64,000 nucleotides of DNA from Clostridium sp. UBA699 (GCA_002298915.1 DBML01000003.1:9822-73821), one strand, 5' to 3'; counted from the stretch's first letter, positions 53,878 to 62,942 are shown. A program made the numbers and translations. The notes: generated by a model not told the origin, from the letters alone.

Positions 53878-54651
53878 ATGCCGGCAGTAGCTGCACACTA
53901 TATGTTCGGGCAGGAGGTTCTAAGACTGCTGCCCCTCAGCATCAGGGATTTCATAGAGGAATACAAGCCTGCGTTCGACTTGGGCCTGCAGGGCCCTGAC
54001 CTTCTGTTCTACTACAAGGTATGGAAGAAGAACGAGGTCGTGGACATGGGCCATGAGCTCCACAGGCAGAAAGCAGGCGACTTTATAAGCAAGGCTTTGG
54101 AGAACATAAGGCACAGCAGGAAACAGCATGAGGCCGAAGCCTACCTGCTGGGCTTCGCCTGCCATTTCGTGCTTGACAGCACCTTCCACGGAAGGATTTC
54201 TGAGCTGGCTCCCGAGGAAAGAGAGCACAGGCTGCTGGAGGCCGAGCTCGACAGGCAGGTCATGGGGAACCTCAGCTCGAGCCGGCACGAACTCCTCAGG
54301 ATAGACAGAAGAAACCTAGGCTGGCTGAAGCTCCTTTACCCGGAACAGTCGGTCAGGATCCTCAAAGGATGCGCCGCCGGCTTCCTTCACCTCACAGCGG
54401 TTCTCGATTCGAGGAACCCTGCCGTGAAGATGGCGATAAGGCTTGCGGAAAATGTCCTCGGCAAGGAGGGGAGCTTCTCAAGCATGACACTTATGGAAGA
54501 GGCTAACATGAAGTATTTCAATCCGGCAAGGGAGATGCTGGAAGGGATGGGTTCCGCCGCTGAAGCAGGCGCGGAAGCAGTGAAAAACGTATACTCCTGC
54601 CTAAAGGAAGGCTGCGACCTGCGGGAAAGTTTTCAAAAAAACTTCCTGTAG
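53878..54651 (+). CDS. Zinc-dependent phospholipase C-like protein
   Basis: 257 aa. Matches the bacterial Zn_dep_PLPC domain family: N-terminal AAHYMFGQEVL, GLQGPDLLFYY, GHELHRQ, and FACHFVLDSTFHGRI, which supply His/Asp zinc ligands. No signal peptide, unlike secreted phospholipase C toxins, so a cytoplasmic role is more likely. RBS AGGAGTGG. Possibly co-transcribed with the glycosyltransferase for membrane-lipid or envelope metabolism (inference). Confidence 0.8.
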   Translation: MPAVAAHYMFGQEVLRLLPLSIRDFIEEYKPAFDLGLQGPDLLFYYKVWKKNEVVDMGHELHRQKAGDFISKALENIRHSRKQHEAEAYLLGFACHFVLDSTFHGRISELAPEEREHRLLEAELDRQVMGNLSSSRHELLRIDRRNLGWLKLLYPEQSVRILKGCAAGFLHLTAVLDSRNPAVKMAIRLAENVLGKEGSFSSMTLMEEANMKYFNPAREMLEGMGSAAEAGAEAVKNVYSCLKEGCDLRESFQKNFL

Positions 54652-54659
54652 GTTTTTTT
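54622..54659 (+). terminator. Probable terminator after phospholipase C-like gene
   Basis: Imperfect A/T-rich hairpin (GGAAAGTTTT with AAAACTTCC, one bulge) overlapping the stop codon, followed by T7. Confidence 0.5.
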
Positions 54660-54674
54660 CACGCCCTGAATAGA

Positions 54675-54702
54675 TTGACAATTCTGACAGCTGGTATAAA
54701 AT
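54675..54702 (+). promoter_or_regulatory. Candidate promoter of the uvsE operon
   Basis: TTGACA (54675-54680), 16-nt spacer, TAAAAT (54697-54702), about 40 nt before the start codon. Confidence 0.5.
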
Positions 54703-54744
54703 TAAATTAACAGATATTTGAAGAGGCTAGGAGGTGAGGTGCCG

Positions 54745-55998
54745 ATGAGGATAGGCTACGCATGCCTTACGGTGGGGGTACGGGGCACCGGCATGAGGAC
54801 GTGCACCATGAAAAACGCTACAGAGGAAAAGCTCCTGGAGATCATTGGGCACAACCTTGATTCCCTTGAGAACATGATAGACTACAACGCGAAGAACGGC
54901 ATACTGCTCTTCAGGATAAGCTCCGACCTTATACCCTTCGGTTCCAGCCCGGTGAACAGGTTGCCCTGGGAAATGGTCTTCAGGGAACGCTTCCAGGCCA
55001 TAGGAGAAAAAATAAAGAGGAGAGGGATGAGGGTGTCGATGCACCCCGGGCAGTATACGGTAATTAACTCAGCCGACGAAGACGTGGCCAGGAGAGCCTT
55101 CGAGGACCTCCGATACCACAACCTGGTTCTGGACAGCCTCGGGGCAGGCCCGGAAAGCAAGATCGTCATCCACGTCGGAGGGGTTTACGGTGAGAGGGAG
55201 GAATCGCTGAAAAGATTCGCGGACCGCTACAGGAGCCTGGACGACAGCATCAGGGACAGGCTTGTCATAGAAAACGACGAGAGGTCCTACAACATAGGGC
55301 ATGTCCTCGAGGCTGCGCTAACCCTGGGGATCCCTGCAGTTTTCGACAACCTCCACAACGCCGTAAACCCCAGCGAAGCCGGGGGCAGCGACGTTATGTG
55401 GATAGACGAATGCAGTAAAACCTGGAAGCCAAGGGACGGCAGCCAGAAGATCCACTACTCCCAGCAGAACCATTCGAAAAGGAGGGGCTCCCATTCGGAC
55501 AGCGTCAGGATAGGAGAGTTCCTGGAGTTCTACGGCAGCCTTGGCAGCAGGGAGCTTGACATAATGCTCGAGGTAAAGGACAAGAACCTTTCGGCGATCA
55601 AGTGCATAAACTCGGTTTCGGAAAAAAAGAGCATGAGGGCTCTTGAACTCGAATGGAGCCGCTACAAGTACCTCGTGCTTGAGAAATCCCCTGCTGTATA
55701 CCTGCAGATAAGGCAGCTCCTTAAGGACAAAAAGTCCTACCCGGCAGTCCGCTTCTACAGGCTTATCGAGGAAGCTGCGGCGGCAGAGAGCACGAAAGGC
55801 AGCTCGCTTAACGCCATGCAGCACGTTTGGGGATACTTCAAGGACGTATCTACGGAAAGCGAGAAAAAAAGGTACCTCAGGCTGACAGGGGACTTCGGAA
55901 GCGGGAAAGCCAGCGAAAAGGCGGTCAAAGCGTTCCTGCTCAGGATGGCCGAAAAGTACGGCGAAAAGTACCTGCTCGATTCCTACTACTTCATATGA
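54745..55998 (+). CDS. uvsE: UV damage endonuclease UvsE with C-terminal extension
   Basis: 417 aa from ATG 54745 (RBS GGAGGTGAGG; earlier in-frame start rejected). UVDE nicks DNA 5' of UV photoproducts using a TIM barrel with a metal cluster. Motifs: MRIGYACLTVG, FRISSDLIPFGSS, SMHPGQYTVINS, KIVIHVGGVYG, LVIENDERSY, VFDNLHN. The family core ends near residue 295; the last ~120 residues (RYKYLVLEKSPAVYLQIRQ onward) form an extension I cannot assign. First gene of a unit with a TspO-like protein and a flavoprotein. Confidence 0.9.
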   Translation: MRIGYACLTVGVRGTGMRTCTMKNATEEKLLEIIGHNLDSLENMIDYNAKNGILLFRISSDLIPFGSSPVNRLPWEMVFRERFQAIGEKIKRRGMRVSMHPGQYTVINSADEDVARRAFEDLRYHNLVLDSLGAGPESKIVIHVGGVYGEREESLKRFADRYRSLDDSIRDRLVIENDERSYNIGHVLEAALTLGIPAVFDNLHNAVNPSEAGGSDVMWIDECSKTWKPRDGSQKIHYSQQNHSKRRGSHSDSVRIGEFLEFYGSLGSRELDIMLEVKDKNLSAIKCINSVSEKKSMRALELEWSRYKYLVLEKSPAVYLQIRQLLKDKKSYPAVRFYRLIEEAAAAESTKGSSLNAMQHVWGYFKDVSTESEKKRYLRLTGDFGSGKASEKAVKAFLLRMAEKYGEKYLLDSYYFI

Positions 55999-56011
55999 GG
56001 GGTGAGAGAAA

Positions 56012-56785
56012 ATGAAAAAGACAGTAACGATAACATTCCTTATCATGGTCGCCGTGAACGCGATGGCCAACATCCTGCCGATCAACGGGAAAAATACGGG
56101 ACAGATTTCCGATTCATACCCCAACCTGTTCGCGCCTGCCGGGCTGACCTTCGCCATATGGGGGCTGATTTACCTTTTGCTGGCAGGCTATACGGTCTAC
56201 CAGCTCGGCTTCCTTCAGAAGGAGAATAGCCTGATCAGGCAAGGCCTCCTAACTAAGATAGGCGTACTGTTCTCCATATCCTCTGCTGCGAACGCCATAT
56301 GGATATTCTCCTGGCATTACGAGATACTCCCGGCGTCCATGATGCTGATGCTCGTGATACTGGCATGCCTAATCCTGATCAACCAGCTGCTGAGCAAGGA
56401 GACACTTACAACAACAGAAAAGATGCTGGTCAGGCTGCCTTTCAGCGTGTACTTCGGGTGGATAACTGTAGCAACCATAGCCAACGCAACAACTCTTCTG
56501 GTCAGCACTGGCTTCGACGGCTTGGGTATATCCGAGCCGGTTTGGGCCGTGATCATGATTGGCGCAGGCGCAGCCATCGGCATAGCGGTTATGCTCAGGA
56601 ACAGGGACCTGGCTTACGGCCTCGTTATAGTTTGGGCCTATGCGGGGATAGTCATAAAGCACACGTCGGCAGCCGGCTTCGGCGGGCAGTACCCCCAGGT
56701 AATAGCGGCTGCTTGGGCATGCATAGCACTGATCGCGGCGGCGGAGGCGTTTCTGATTCTGAGGAGGGGTAAAAATGCGTTATGA
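56012..56785 (+). CDS. TspO/MBR-like tryptophan-rich membrane protein
   Basis: 257 aa, about seven membrane segments, longer than classic five-helix TspO (~155 aa). TspO-like elements: LFAPAGLTFAIWGLIYLLL, ANAIWIFSWHY, LPFSVYFGWITVATIANAT. Family members bind tetrapyrroles or other hydrophobic ligands and are tied to light or oxidative stress in several bacteria. RBS GGGGTGAGAG. Overlaps the next gene by 11 nt. Confidence 0.75.
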   Translation: MKKTVTITFLIMVAVNAMANILPINGKNTGQISDSYPNLFAPAGLTFAIWGLIYLLLAGYTVYQLGFLQKENSLIRQGLLTKIGVLFSISSAANAIWIFSWHYEILPASMMLMLVILACLILINQLLSKETLTTTEKMLVRLPFSVYFGWITVATIANATTLLVSTGFDGLGISEPVWAVIMIGAGAAIGIAVMLRNRDLAYGLVIVWAYAGIVIKHTSAAGFGGQYPQVIAAAWACIALIAAAEAFLILRRGKNAL

Positions 56786-58598
56786 TGTTTTGGTTATAGG
56801 TGCAGGTATCTCAGGGCTCACGGCAGCAAGCCTTCTGGCCAAAAGGGGCCTCAAGGTCGGCTTGCTCGAGAAAAGCTGCAACCCGGGAGGCTCCTGCGGC
56901 ATATTCAAAAGGAACAACGTCACCTTCGACCAGGGCTCAGCGATGCTCTACGGCTTCGGCGAAGACGGCTTCAACCCTCACAGGTTCGTATTCAACTGCC
57001 TTGAGGAGCCCATTGACGTAATCAGGCACGACCTCCTATACTGCGTCAATTACGATGGGAGAAGGATAATGTTCTGGCCTGACGTGGACAGGTTCTCGGA
57101 GGAGCTTGCTTCCGCATTCCCCACTGAAAGGGAAAACATAAAGAGGTTCTACAGCGACCTGAACAGGATGTACCGCCATGTGATGGTGGAGCATCCCGTG
57201 TTCTCTTCGCCCGATGAAGCTGACGGCAGGGAATCGCTTAAGGGCTTGCTGAAGCACCCCATATCCCACGCCAGATTCCTCAGTTTCTTGAACAAGAGCA
57301 CGAGGACCCTCCTGGAGGAGTACTTCAAGGATCCTGAGATATTCAAGTTTTTCAGTAAGCTCACCTCCACCTACTGCTACACGAATGTGGAGGAGACCCC
57401 TGCGATACTGAGCGCTGTAATGTTCGTCGACAACCACACAGGAGGAAGCTACTATCCCGCGGGCTCAACCCTTTTCCTGCCGGGAAAGCTTGAAAAGGCA
57501 TTCGAGGATAACGGCGGCGACATGCTTCTCGGGAAAGAGGCAGTCAGGATTATATTCCGGGACGGGAAGCCTGCAGGTGTCGAGCTCACGACAGGCGAGG
57601 AGGTATTTGCCGACAACATAATTTATTCAGGTACCGTTTGGAACCTGTACGGAAAGCTGATAGAGGAGGATGTTTTGGACGATAAGCAGAGGGCTCTCGC
57701 AAAGCAGGTTCCGACTTACCCGAGCGTTGTGCTTTATGCATACGTTGACAGGGAGGTCATCCCTGAGGACACGCTTCCGATCGAGATGATGGCCGGCAAC
57801 CTGGAAAAGCTTGACGAAAGCGAAATAACAGTGTACATCCTCAGCATAGACGACAGGACGCTGTGCCCGGAGGATGGCCACGTCGTCGAAGCTATAGGTC
57901 CGAGCCTGGAGCAGTATGACAGGAACGACAGTGAGGGCTACGCGCTGAAGAAGGAAAAAGAAAAGAACCGGTTGCTGGACGTGCTCGAAGCCAGGTTCCC
58001 GGGCTTCAGGAACGGGCTGAGGTATGCTGAGGTCGCCACGCCGCTCACGATAGAGAGGTACACAAACAAGAATGGAGGCGCAGTGGCAGGGCCTAAGCAG
58101 ATGCTGGGCCAGCACATGTTCAACCGCCTGCACATAAAGACGAGATGGGATTCCCTTTACTGCTGCGGGGAATCCACGGTCATGGGCACAGGGACGCCGG
58201 CTGTAACCGTATCGGGCTTAAGCGCCGCCAACGCAGTGCTTAGGAAGCTGGGGATGCCTGCATACTCCTACAGGGAGAACATGAAAAACTACGTTAATAT
58301 TGTGAATAAGCCCTTCATGCCGCAAGATCTCTATTCGGGATACCCCGAAGAGGAAAAAAGGATAATGCTTAAAGCAAGGGAATGCCAGTACTGCGAACAT
58401 CCTTCCTGCACTGGAGGAGGAGGTCCCGATGTCAGCGGAATGATGAGGAGGGTGGCGGCAGGGAATTTCAAGGGAGCAGCAAGGCTTCTTGAAGGCTGCG
58501 ATGCTGCATTTTCGAGGCTTGAGGAAAGGTGTATAAGGAACATAAAGGAAGGAAAGCCGGTTGAGATAGGGGAAGTAATGAAATTCCTTGAAAGATAG
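56775..58598 (+). CDS. CrtI/retinol-saturase-like FAD oxidoreductase with Cys-rich C-terminus
   Basis: 607 aa. N-terminal dinucleotide-binding fold VIGAGISGLTAASLLAKRG with GLLEKSCNPGGSCG; the C-terminal FAD signature STVMGTGTPAVTVSGLSAANAV is as in phytoene desaturase-like enzymes. After residue ~530 comes an appended domain with C537-x2-C540-x4-C545 and PDVSGMMRRVAAGNFKGAARLLEGC. This resembles the Fer4_20 Fe-S domain of GltD-type proteins, but the fourth Cys is replaced by Gly. Two further Cys follow. Substrate unknown; no carotenoid genes are nearby. Translationally coupled to the TspO-like gene. Confidence 0.78.
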   Translation: MRYDVLVIGAGISGLTAASLLAKRGLKVGLLEKSCNPGGSCGIFKRNNVTFDQGSAMLYGFGEDGFNPHRFVFNCLEEPIDVIRHDLLYCVNYDGRRIMFWPDVDRFSEELASAFPTERENIKRFYSDLNRMYRHVMVEHPVFSSPDEADGRESLKGLLKHPISHARFLSFLNKSTRTLLEEYFKDPEIFKFFSKLTSTYCYTNVEETPAILSAVMFVDNHTGGSYYPAGSTLFLPGKLEKAFEDNGGDMLLGKEAVRIIFRDGKPAGVELTTGEEVFADNIIYSGTVWNLYGKLIEEDVLDDKQRALAKQVPTYPSVVLYAYVDREVIPEDTLPIEMMAGNLEKLDESEITVYILSIDDRTLCPEDGHVVEAIGPSLEQYDRNDSEGYALKKEKEKNRLLDVLEARFPGFRNGLRYAEVATPLTIERYTNKNGGAVAGPKQMLGQHMFNRLHIKTRWDSLYCCGESTVMGTGTPAVTVSGLSAANAVLRKLGMPAYSYRENMKNYVNIVNKPFMPQDLYSGYPEEEKRIMLKARECQYCEHPSCTGGGGPDVSGMMRRVAAGNFKGAARLLEGCDAAFSRLEERCIRNIKEGKPVEIGEVMKFLER

Positions 58599-58599
58599 A

Positions 58600-58642
58600 A
58601 AACCTAAGGGGAGCATATCAGCGATATGCTCCCCTTAGGTTT
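58600..58642. terminator. Bidirectional terminator between flavoprotein and TVP38 genes
   Basis: Perfect 20-bp stem opening AAACCTAAGGGGAGC and closing GCTCCCCTTAGGTTT around AGC, between convergent genes; it overlaps the final bases of the minus-strand gene. Confidence 0.93.
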
Positions 58643-59214
58643 CAATTTGTGAAAAACAATATTAGGCAAAGGGTCTGTCCGATGGCAGCTGCAGGAAGGT
58701 ACCTGCTCAGCTTCATACCCGTCAGCCCCGCGGCATAGCCTGTCAGGGCAGAAGGCAGAACGGGCAGCAATGAGATCACGAATACCGCGGCCGGGCCGAA
58801 CCTGTCCGCATTCTCCTTCAGGGAGCTGGTCCTCGACTTCCTTTTCACGAGAAGTCCGACCGATCTGGAGATGCAGAATGTGACCAGCAGTCCTGCGGTT
58901 ATACCGGCTGTGCATAGGATTATGCCCTGGGCAGCGCCGAAATAGGTGACTGCCGAGGAAACAGCGGCGCTCTTTGAAAGGAAGGGCGCGAGCGTCTGCT
59001 CCGCAAGGATGACAGCTGCCCACATTGCCGACGTTTCGCTGTGGCCGTGGAGGAACATCAGCAGCCCCTTAGGGTCGTCCATGTTAAGCTTCCCGATAGT
59101 CCTGCTTACGTCTGTCTGAAAATGAGGGAAAAGGACATAAGCAAGAACTGCAGCCAGAATAATGGCCGCAGTCCCTGCAATGTAAATCCTGTCCCTTGTC
59201 TTGCTATTTAACAT
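58642..59214 (-). CDS. TVP38/TMEM64-family membrane protein
   Basis: 190 aa, about five membrane segments, short for the family (usually 200-240). The SNARE-associated/DedA-like core is seen as FGAAQGIILCTAGITAGLLVTFCISRS (split) and ISLLPVLPSALTGYAAGLTGM. Overlaps the rhodanese gene by 11 nt, so translation is coupled. The pairing suggests a membrane function linked to sulfur or redox handling (inference). Confidence 0.75.
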   Translation of the reverse strand: MLNSKTRDRIYIAGTAAIILAAVLAYVLFPHFQTDVSRTIGKLNMDDPKGLLMFLHGHSETSAMWAAVILAEQTLAPFLSKSAAVSSAVTYFGAAQGIILCTAGITAGLLVTFCISRSVGLLVKRKSRTSSLKENADRFGPAAVFVISLLPVLPSALTGYAAGLTGMKLSRYLPAAAIGQTLCLILFFTN

Positions 59215-60163
59215 AAGGGAGGCCGGCTCCTGCCCATTCGCTGAACGAACCGTTGTAGTTCTTCACGTTCGTGTAGCCGCACATCCTCATTATTTCTGCT
59301 GTGAAGCCTGACCTTATGCCTACCGTGCAGTAAGTAACAATCTCGTCCTCAGGCTTCAGGCCCTTCGACTCGAAAAGAGCTTTAAGGTCGGCAACGCTCT
59401 TTATGGTTCCGTCATCGTTGTACAGCTCGCTGTAAGGGAGGGATATAGCACCTTCGATATGCCCCAAAGCTTTTTCGCCGTTGTAGTTCTCGCCGTGGTT
59501 TATCGAACCGTTGTACTCCTCTGTTGAACGCGTGTCTACGAGCTTGATCTTGTCCTTGTTTGCACTGACGTAGTCAGTCGTTGCTAAGAGGGCGTCGTAC
59601 TGAGGGTTTGTGACCTTGAAGGAAGCTGCAGCAGGAGTAACCGCATCAGTTGAAGTCTCTCCTTTTGCAGCTGTCCATGCAGGGTATCCGCCGTCAAGCA
59701 TCTTGGAGTTCTCGATTCCAGCGATCCTTAGGGACCAGAGGATCCTTCCCTCTTCGCCGAGGCCTGCAGGGTCGTTGTACACTATTACGGTTTTTGAGCC
59801 GTCAATCCCTAAGCTGCCCAGCTTGGCTTCCAGCTCTGCCTGAGGAAGGATTACGCCCCAGTTGGCTTCTCCCTGCTTCACAGACATGTTCGACAGCATC
59901 TGCCAGGTTACGTTTACTGCACCCTTAACGTGGCCTGCGCTGTATTCCTTTGCAGCCCTAGCATCTATGATTACAACCTTGTCAAGGTTCTGCTTTAGCC
60001 AGTCGGGAGTCACGTAATAGGATTCCATCTCCTTGTCGAGAGTGATCTTCTTTGTGTCTGTTGTGCCGGTGCTCGTGTTAGTGTTGCCGCAGCCTGCCGC
60101 GCCCAGCATCATTGCCAGAACAACGGTGAGCAGCATGAGTTTTTTGCCAAATTTGAAGTTCAT
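59204..60163 (-). CDS. Exported two-domain rhodanese (sulfurtransferase) lipoprotein
   Basis: 319 aa. Signal peptide with lipobox GAAGC anchors it outside the membrane. Two rhodanese domains: the first (about residues 48-165) has YNDPAGLGEEGR where a catalytic Cys loop would be, so it is inactive; the second (about 185-315) has the catalytic Cys in TYCTVGIRSG. Arrangement as in thiosulfate or 3-mercaptopyruvate sulfurtransferases. RBS AAGGGGGAAAA. Co-translated with a TVP38 protein and divergent from another TVP38 gene. Confidence 0.92.
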   Translation of the reverse strand: MNFKFGKKLMLLTVVLAMMLGAAGCGNTNTSTGTTDTKKITLDKEMESYYVTPDWLKQNLDKVVIIDARAAKEYSAGHVKGAVNVTWQMLSNMSVKQGEANWGVILPQAELEAKLGSLGIDGSKTVIVYNDPAGLGEEGRILWSLRIAGIENSKMLDGGYPAWTAAKGETSTDAVTPAAASFKVTNPQYDALLATTDYVSANKDKIKLVDTRSTEEYNGSINHGENYNGEKALGHIEGAISLPYSELYNDDGTIKSVADLKALFESKGLKPEDEIVTYCTVGIRSGFTAEIMRMCGYTNVKNYNGSFSEWAGAGLPYVK

Positions 60164-60361
60164 TTATTTTCCCCCTTCGTAGTGGATATGTAAAAATATT
60201 TGGTTACCATAATCAAGTATATTTTCAGCAGTTGAATCAGTCAAATAGCCTTTCGTGATTGATGGAGGTCCAGCTATAAGGAATATCTATTCAGGTTGAA
60301 AAGTTCCTTCTTTTGTTATAACTTAATATTGACAAATAGAAGGAATCGGAGGAATATGTTG

Positions 60362-61057
60362 ATGAAAAAAATATTTAAAAGCAAAATCGCAGGGGCAGCG
60401 CTTCTTGTTTTGGCTGCTGCCGTTTACATATTTGTGCCTGCAGTCAGGGACAACGTGAACTCTGCCGTATCAATGCTCAAGTCCGTGGACATTGAGAAAG
60501 CCAAGGCATACATACTCAGCTTCGGAGCGCTGGCGCCCGCAGTGTCTTTCCTGCTGATGGTCCTGCAGTCGCTCATAGCGCCGCTTCCTGCGTTCATAAT
60601 AACTTTCGCGAACGCGGGCCTTTTCGGCTGGGTGAACGGGGCCATACTTTCCTGGAGCAGCGCCATGGCAGGTGCAGCGCTCTGTTTCTTCCTGGCAAGG
60701 ATCCTCGGCAGGGACTTCGTGGAGAAGCTCACGACGAAAGCTGCAGTGGAAAAGATAGACGAGTTCTTCAAGGACTACGGGAAATACACGATACTAATAT
60801 GCAGGCTGCTGCCGTTCGTATCCTTTGACATTGTAAGCTATGCTGCCGGCCTCACATCCATGGGCTTCTGGCCGTTCTTCGTGGCTACCGGCGTTGGACA
60901 GCTTCCGGCAACCCTCGTTTACTCCTACATAGGGGGGATGCTTACGGGCTCGGTGAGGACGTTCGTCATGGGCCTGCTCCTGCTCTTTGCAGTGTCAACC
61001 CTTGCCTTCATGCTAAAGAAAATTTGGAACGATAAGAAGAAAAGCGCCAAAGCTTAG
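60362..61057 (+). CDS. TVP38/TMEM64-family membrane protein
   Basis: 231 aa from ATG 60362 (CGGAGG 9 nt upstream; the ATG at 60356 is too close). About six membrane segments. Family motifs: APLPAFIITFANAGLFGW, SWSSAMAGAALCFFLAR, LICRLLPFVSFDIVSYAAGLTSM. A full-length relative of the shorter gene at 58642; the two flank the rhodanese gene. The family is linked to lipid scrambling or small-molecule permeation, but the role here is open. Confidence 0.88.
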   Translation: MKKIFKSKIAGAALLVLAAAVYIFVPAVRDNVNSAVSMLKSVDIEKAKAYILSFGALAPAVSFLLMVLQSLIAPLPAFIITFANAGLFGWVNGAILSWSSAMAGAALCFFLARILGRDFVEKLTTKAAVEKIDEFFKDYGKYTILICRLLPFVSFDIVSYAAGLTSMGFWPFFVATGVGQLPATLVYSYIGGMLTGSVRTFVMGLLLLFAVSTLAFMLKKIWNDKKKSAKA

Positions 61058-61066
61058 AATATCCGG

Positions 61067-61093
61067 ACCGGGGCTGTAAGGGCCCCGGTTTTT
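61067..61093 (+). terminator. Terminator after TVP38 gene
   Basis: ACCGGGGC / GCCCCGGT 8-bp stem, 7-nt loop, T5. Confidence 0.9.
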
Positions 61094-61189
61094 CAGTCCT
61101 CAAAAATTCAGAATAGTTCGACTTGTGTCTGGCTTCTGTGATAAAATGTTGAGTAACAACATAATAGAAAAAAGCAGGGAGTGGTTTAA

Positions 61190-62056
61190 ATGAATACAAA
61201 TCAGTTCACGGTCACCTCGGGAAAAGGCTTCAGGCTTTCCGGAACATCCCCTGATTTCACAAACGGCAAAGAAAAGGGCGCAGAGGTTGACATGATGGTG
61301 GAGGAGAACATAAGGGAGATGGCCCGCCTGCAGGATATACTGTACGCGCACAACAAATACGGGATACTCATAATCCTCCAGGCAATGGACGCTGCCGGAA
61401 AGGACAGCACGATCAAGCACATCATGAGCGGCTTCAATCCTCAGGGGATAAACGTTTCATCCTTCAAGGCCCCTTCCGCTGAAGAGGTCGACCATGACTA
61501 CCTTTGGAGGAGCCACCAGCATCTGCCCTCCCGCGGCAACATAGGCATATTCAACCGCTCCTACTACGAGGATGTAATAGTTGTCAAGGTGCACAATCTC
61601 CTTGCCGCCCAGAACATCCCCGAAGAGCTCAATAAGGACAGCGTGTGGCAGGAAAGGTACAGGCAGATTAATGACTTTGAGCGCTACATGGTGGAGAACG
61701 GCATCATAGTCATAAAGTTCTTCCTGCACATATCAAAGGAAGAGCAGTGCAAAAGGCTTCTGGAGAGGCTGGACAACCCTGATAAGAACTGGAAGTTCTC
61801 GGCGGCCGACCTCCATGAAAGGGAGAACTGGGACAGCTACCAGGAGAACTACGAGGAGATGATAAGGGGAACCTCCACTGAGCATGCCCCTTGGCACATA
61901 ATTCCTGCAAACAAGAAGTGGTTTTCGCGACTCCTCATATCGGAAATAATAAAGGAGCACATGGCAAAGCTGCCTATCAGATACCCGGAGCTGACAGAAG
62001 CGGACAAGAAAGCCATAGAGAGCTACAGGAGCCTGCTCTGCGGCAAGGGCAAGTAG
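61190..62056 (+). CDS. ppk2: Polyphosphate kinase 2 family protein
   Basis: 288 aa P-loop kinase that transfers phosphate between polyphosphate and nucleotides. Walker A-like LQAMDAAGKDSTIKH, Walker B-like NIGIFNRSYYEDV and lid WRSHQHLPSRG and FLHISKEEQCKRL are typical PPK2 (PF03976). Length and single domain suggest class I or III; direction of reaction is not readable. RBS GCAGGGAGTGG. The next gene starts within 2 nt of its stop. Confidence 0.93.
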   Translation: MNTNQFTVTSGKGFRLSGTSPDFTNGKEKGAEVDMMVEENIREMARLQDILYAHNKYGILIILQAMDAAGKDSTIKHIMSGFNPQGINVSSFKAPSAEEVDHDYLWRSHQHLPSRGNIGIFNRSYYEDVIVVKVHNLLAAQNIPEELNKDSVWQERYRQINDFERYMVENGIIVIKFFLHISKEEQCKRLLERLDNPDKNWKFSAADLHERENWDSYQENYEEMIRGTSTEHAPWHIIPANKKWFSRLLISEIIKEHMAKLPIRYPELTEADKKAIESYRSLLCGKGK

Positions 62057-62057
62057 G

Positions 62058-62942
62058 ATGCTCAGCTTCAAGTGCATAGAGTGCACGATGAACAAGGCTG
62101 ATTTCCTGCTGGAGAAGTTCGAGAAGGATGAGAACAGGAGGCGGAAGCTGAGGGAGGAGGCTGCAGAGCTCGTCGCCTCTTCTCCAGCCGGGGAGACCTC
62201 GCCGGTAATGAACGCGAGGGTAATGAGGCTTCTTAAACAGAGGCTGGGGCTGGGGGACATATACAGCGAAGCGAAGGAGGAGTACAACAGCTACCTCCTG
62301 GGCCTGGAGAAGGACATCCAGGCCAGGGTGGATGGGTCTGAGGACAGGCTTCTCACCGCACTCAAGTACGCCATGACAGGGAATTTCATAGATTTCGGCG
62401 CGATGAACGCCGTCGACAAGGATGAGCTGTGGCGTCTCATCAGGGAGTCACCGGACCAGAGGATAGACCTGCAAACCTACGAGCGCTTCAGGGAGGACCT
62501 CAGCTCGGCAAGGCGGATAGCTTACCTTGCCGACAATGCGGGGGAAATAGTCTTCGACAAGGTGCTCATAAAAGCCATTAGGGAAGCTCAGCCCGAGGCG
62601 GAGGTGACCGTAGTCGTTAGGGGAGAGCCCATACATAACGACGCCACGATGAAGGACGCCGTCGAAACCGGAATAACAGAGCTCGCCAGGGTTATAGCGA
62701 ACGGGACGGACATCCCCGGCACAGACCTGGAAAAGGTGAACAGGGAAACAAGGGAAGCTGTCGTAAAAGCAGACCTTATCATATCGAAGGGGCAGGGGAA
62801 CTTCGAGACTCTTTTCGGCAGCGGAAGGAACATATACTACCTTTTCCTGTGCAAGTGCAGCCTGTTCGCAGAGCGTTTCAGGGTCGAACGCTTCATGGGG
62901 ATATTTGCCAACGAGAAAAACGTAAAAGAAATGATTGACTAG
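62058..62942 (+). CDS. DUF89/ARMT1-like damage-control phosphatase
   Basis: 294 aa. Starts with CxxC (C6-x2-C9, FKCIECTMNKA) as in the prokaryotic DUF89 subgroup. Core motifs: AYLADNAGEIVFDKVLI (Asp/Asn metal site), VRGEPIHNDAT, and ISKGQGNFETLFG. DUF89 proteins are metal-dependent phosphatases acting on damaged sugar-phosphate or cofactor metabolites. Translationally coupled to ppk2. A promoter for the next gene overlaps its stop codon. Confidence 0.85.
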   Translation: MLSFKCIECTMNKADFLLEKFEKDENRRRKLREEAAELVASSPAGETSPVMNARVMRLLKQRLGLGDIYSEAKEEYNSYLLGLEKDIQARVDGSEDRLLTALKYAMTGNFIDFGAMNAVDKDELWRLIRESPDQRIDLQTYERFREDLSSARRIAYLADNAGEIVFDKVLIKAIREAQPEAEVTVVVRGEPIHNDATMKDAVETGITELARVIANGTDIPGTDLEKVNRETREAVVKADLIISKGQGNFETLFGSGRNIYYLFLCKCSLFAERFRVERFMGIFANEKNVKEMID

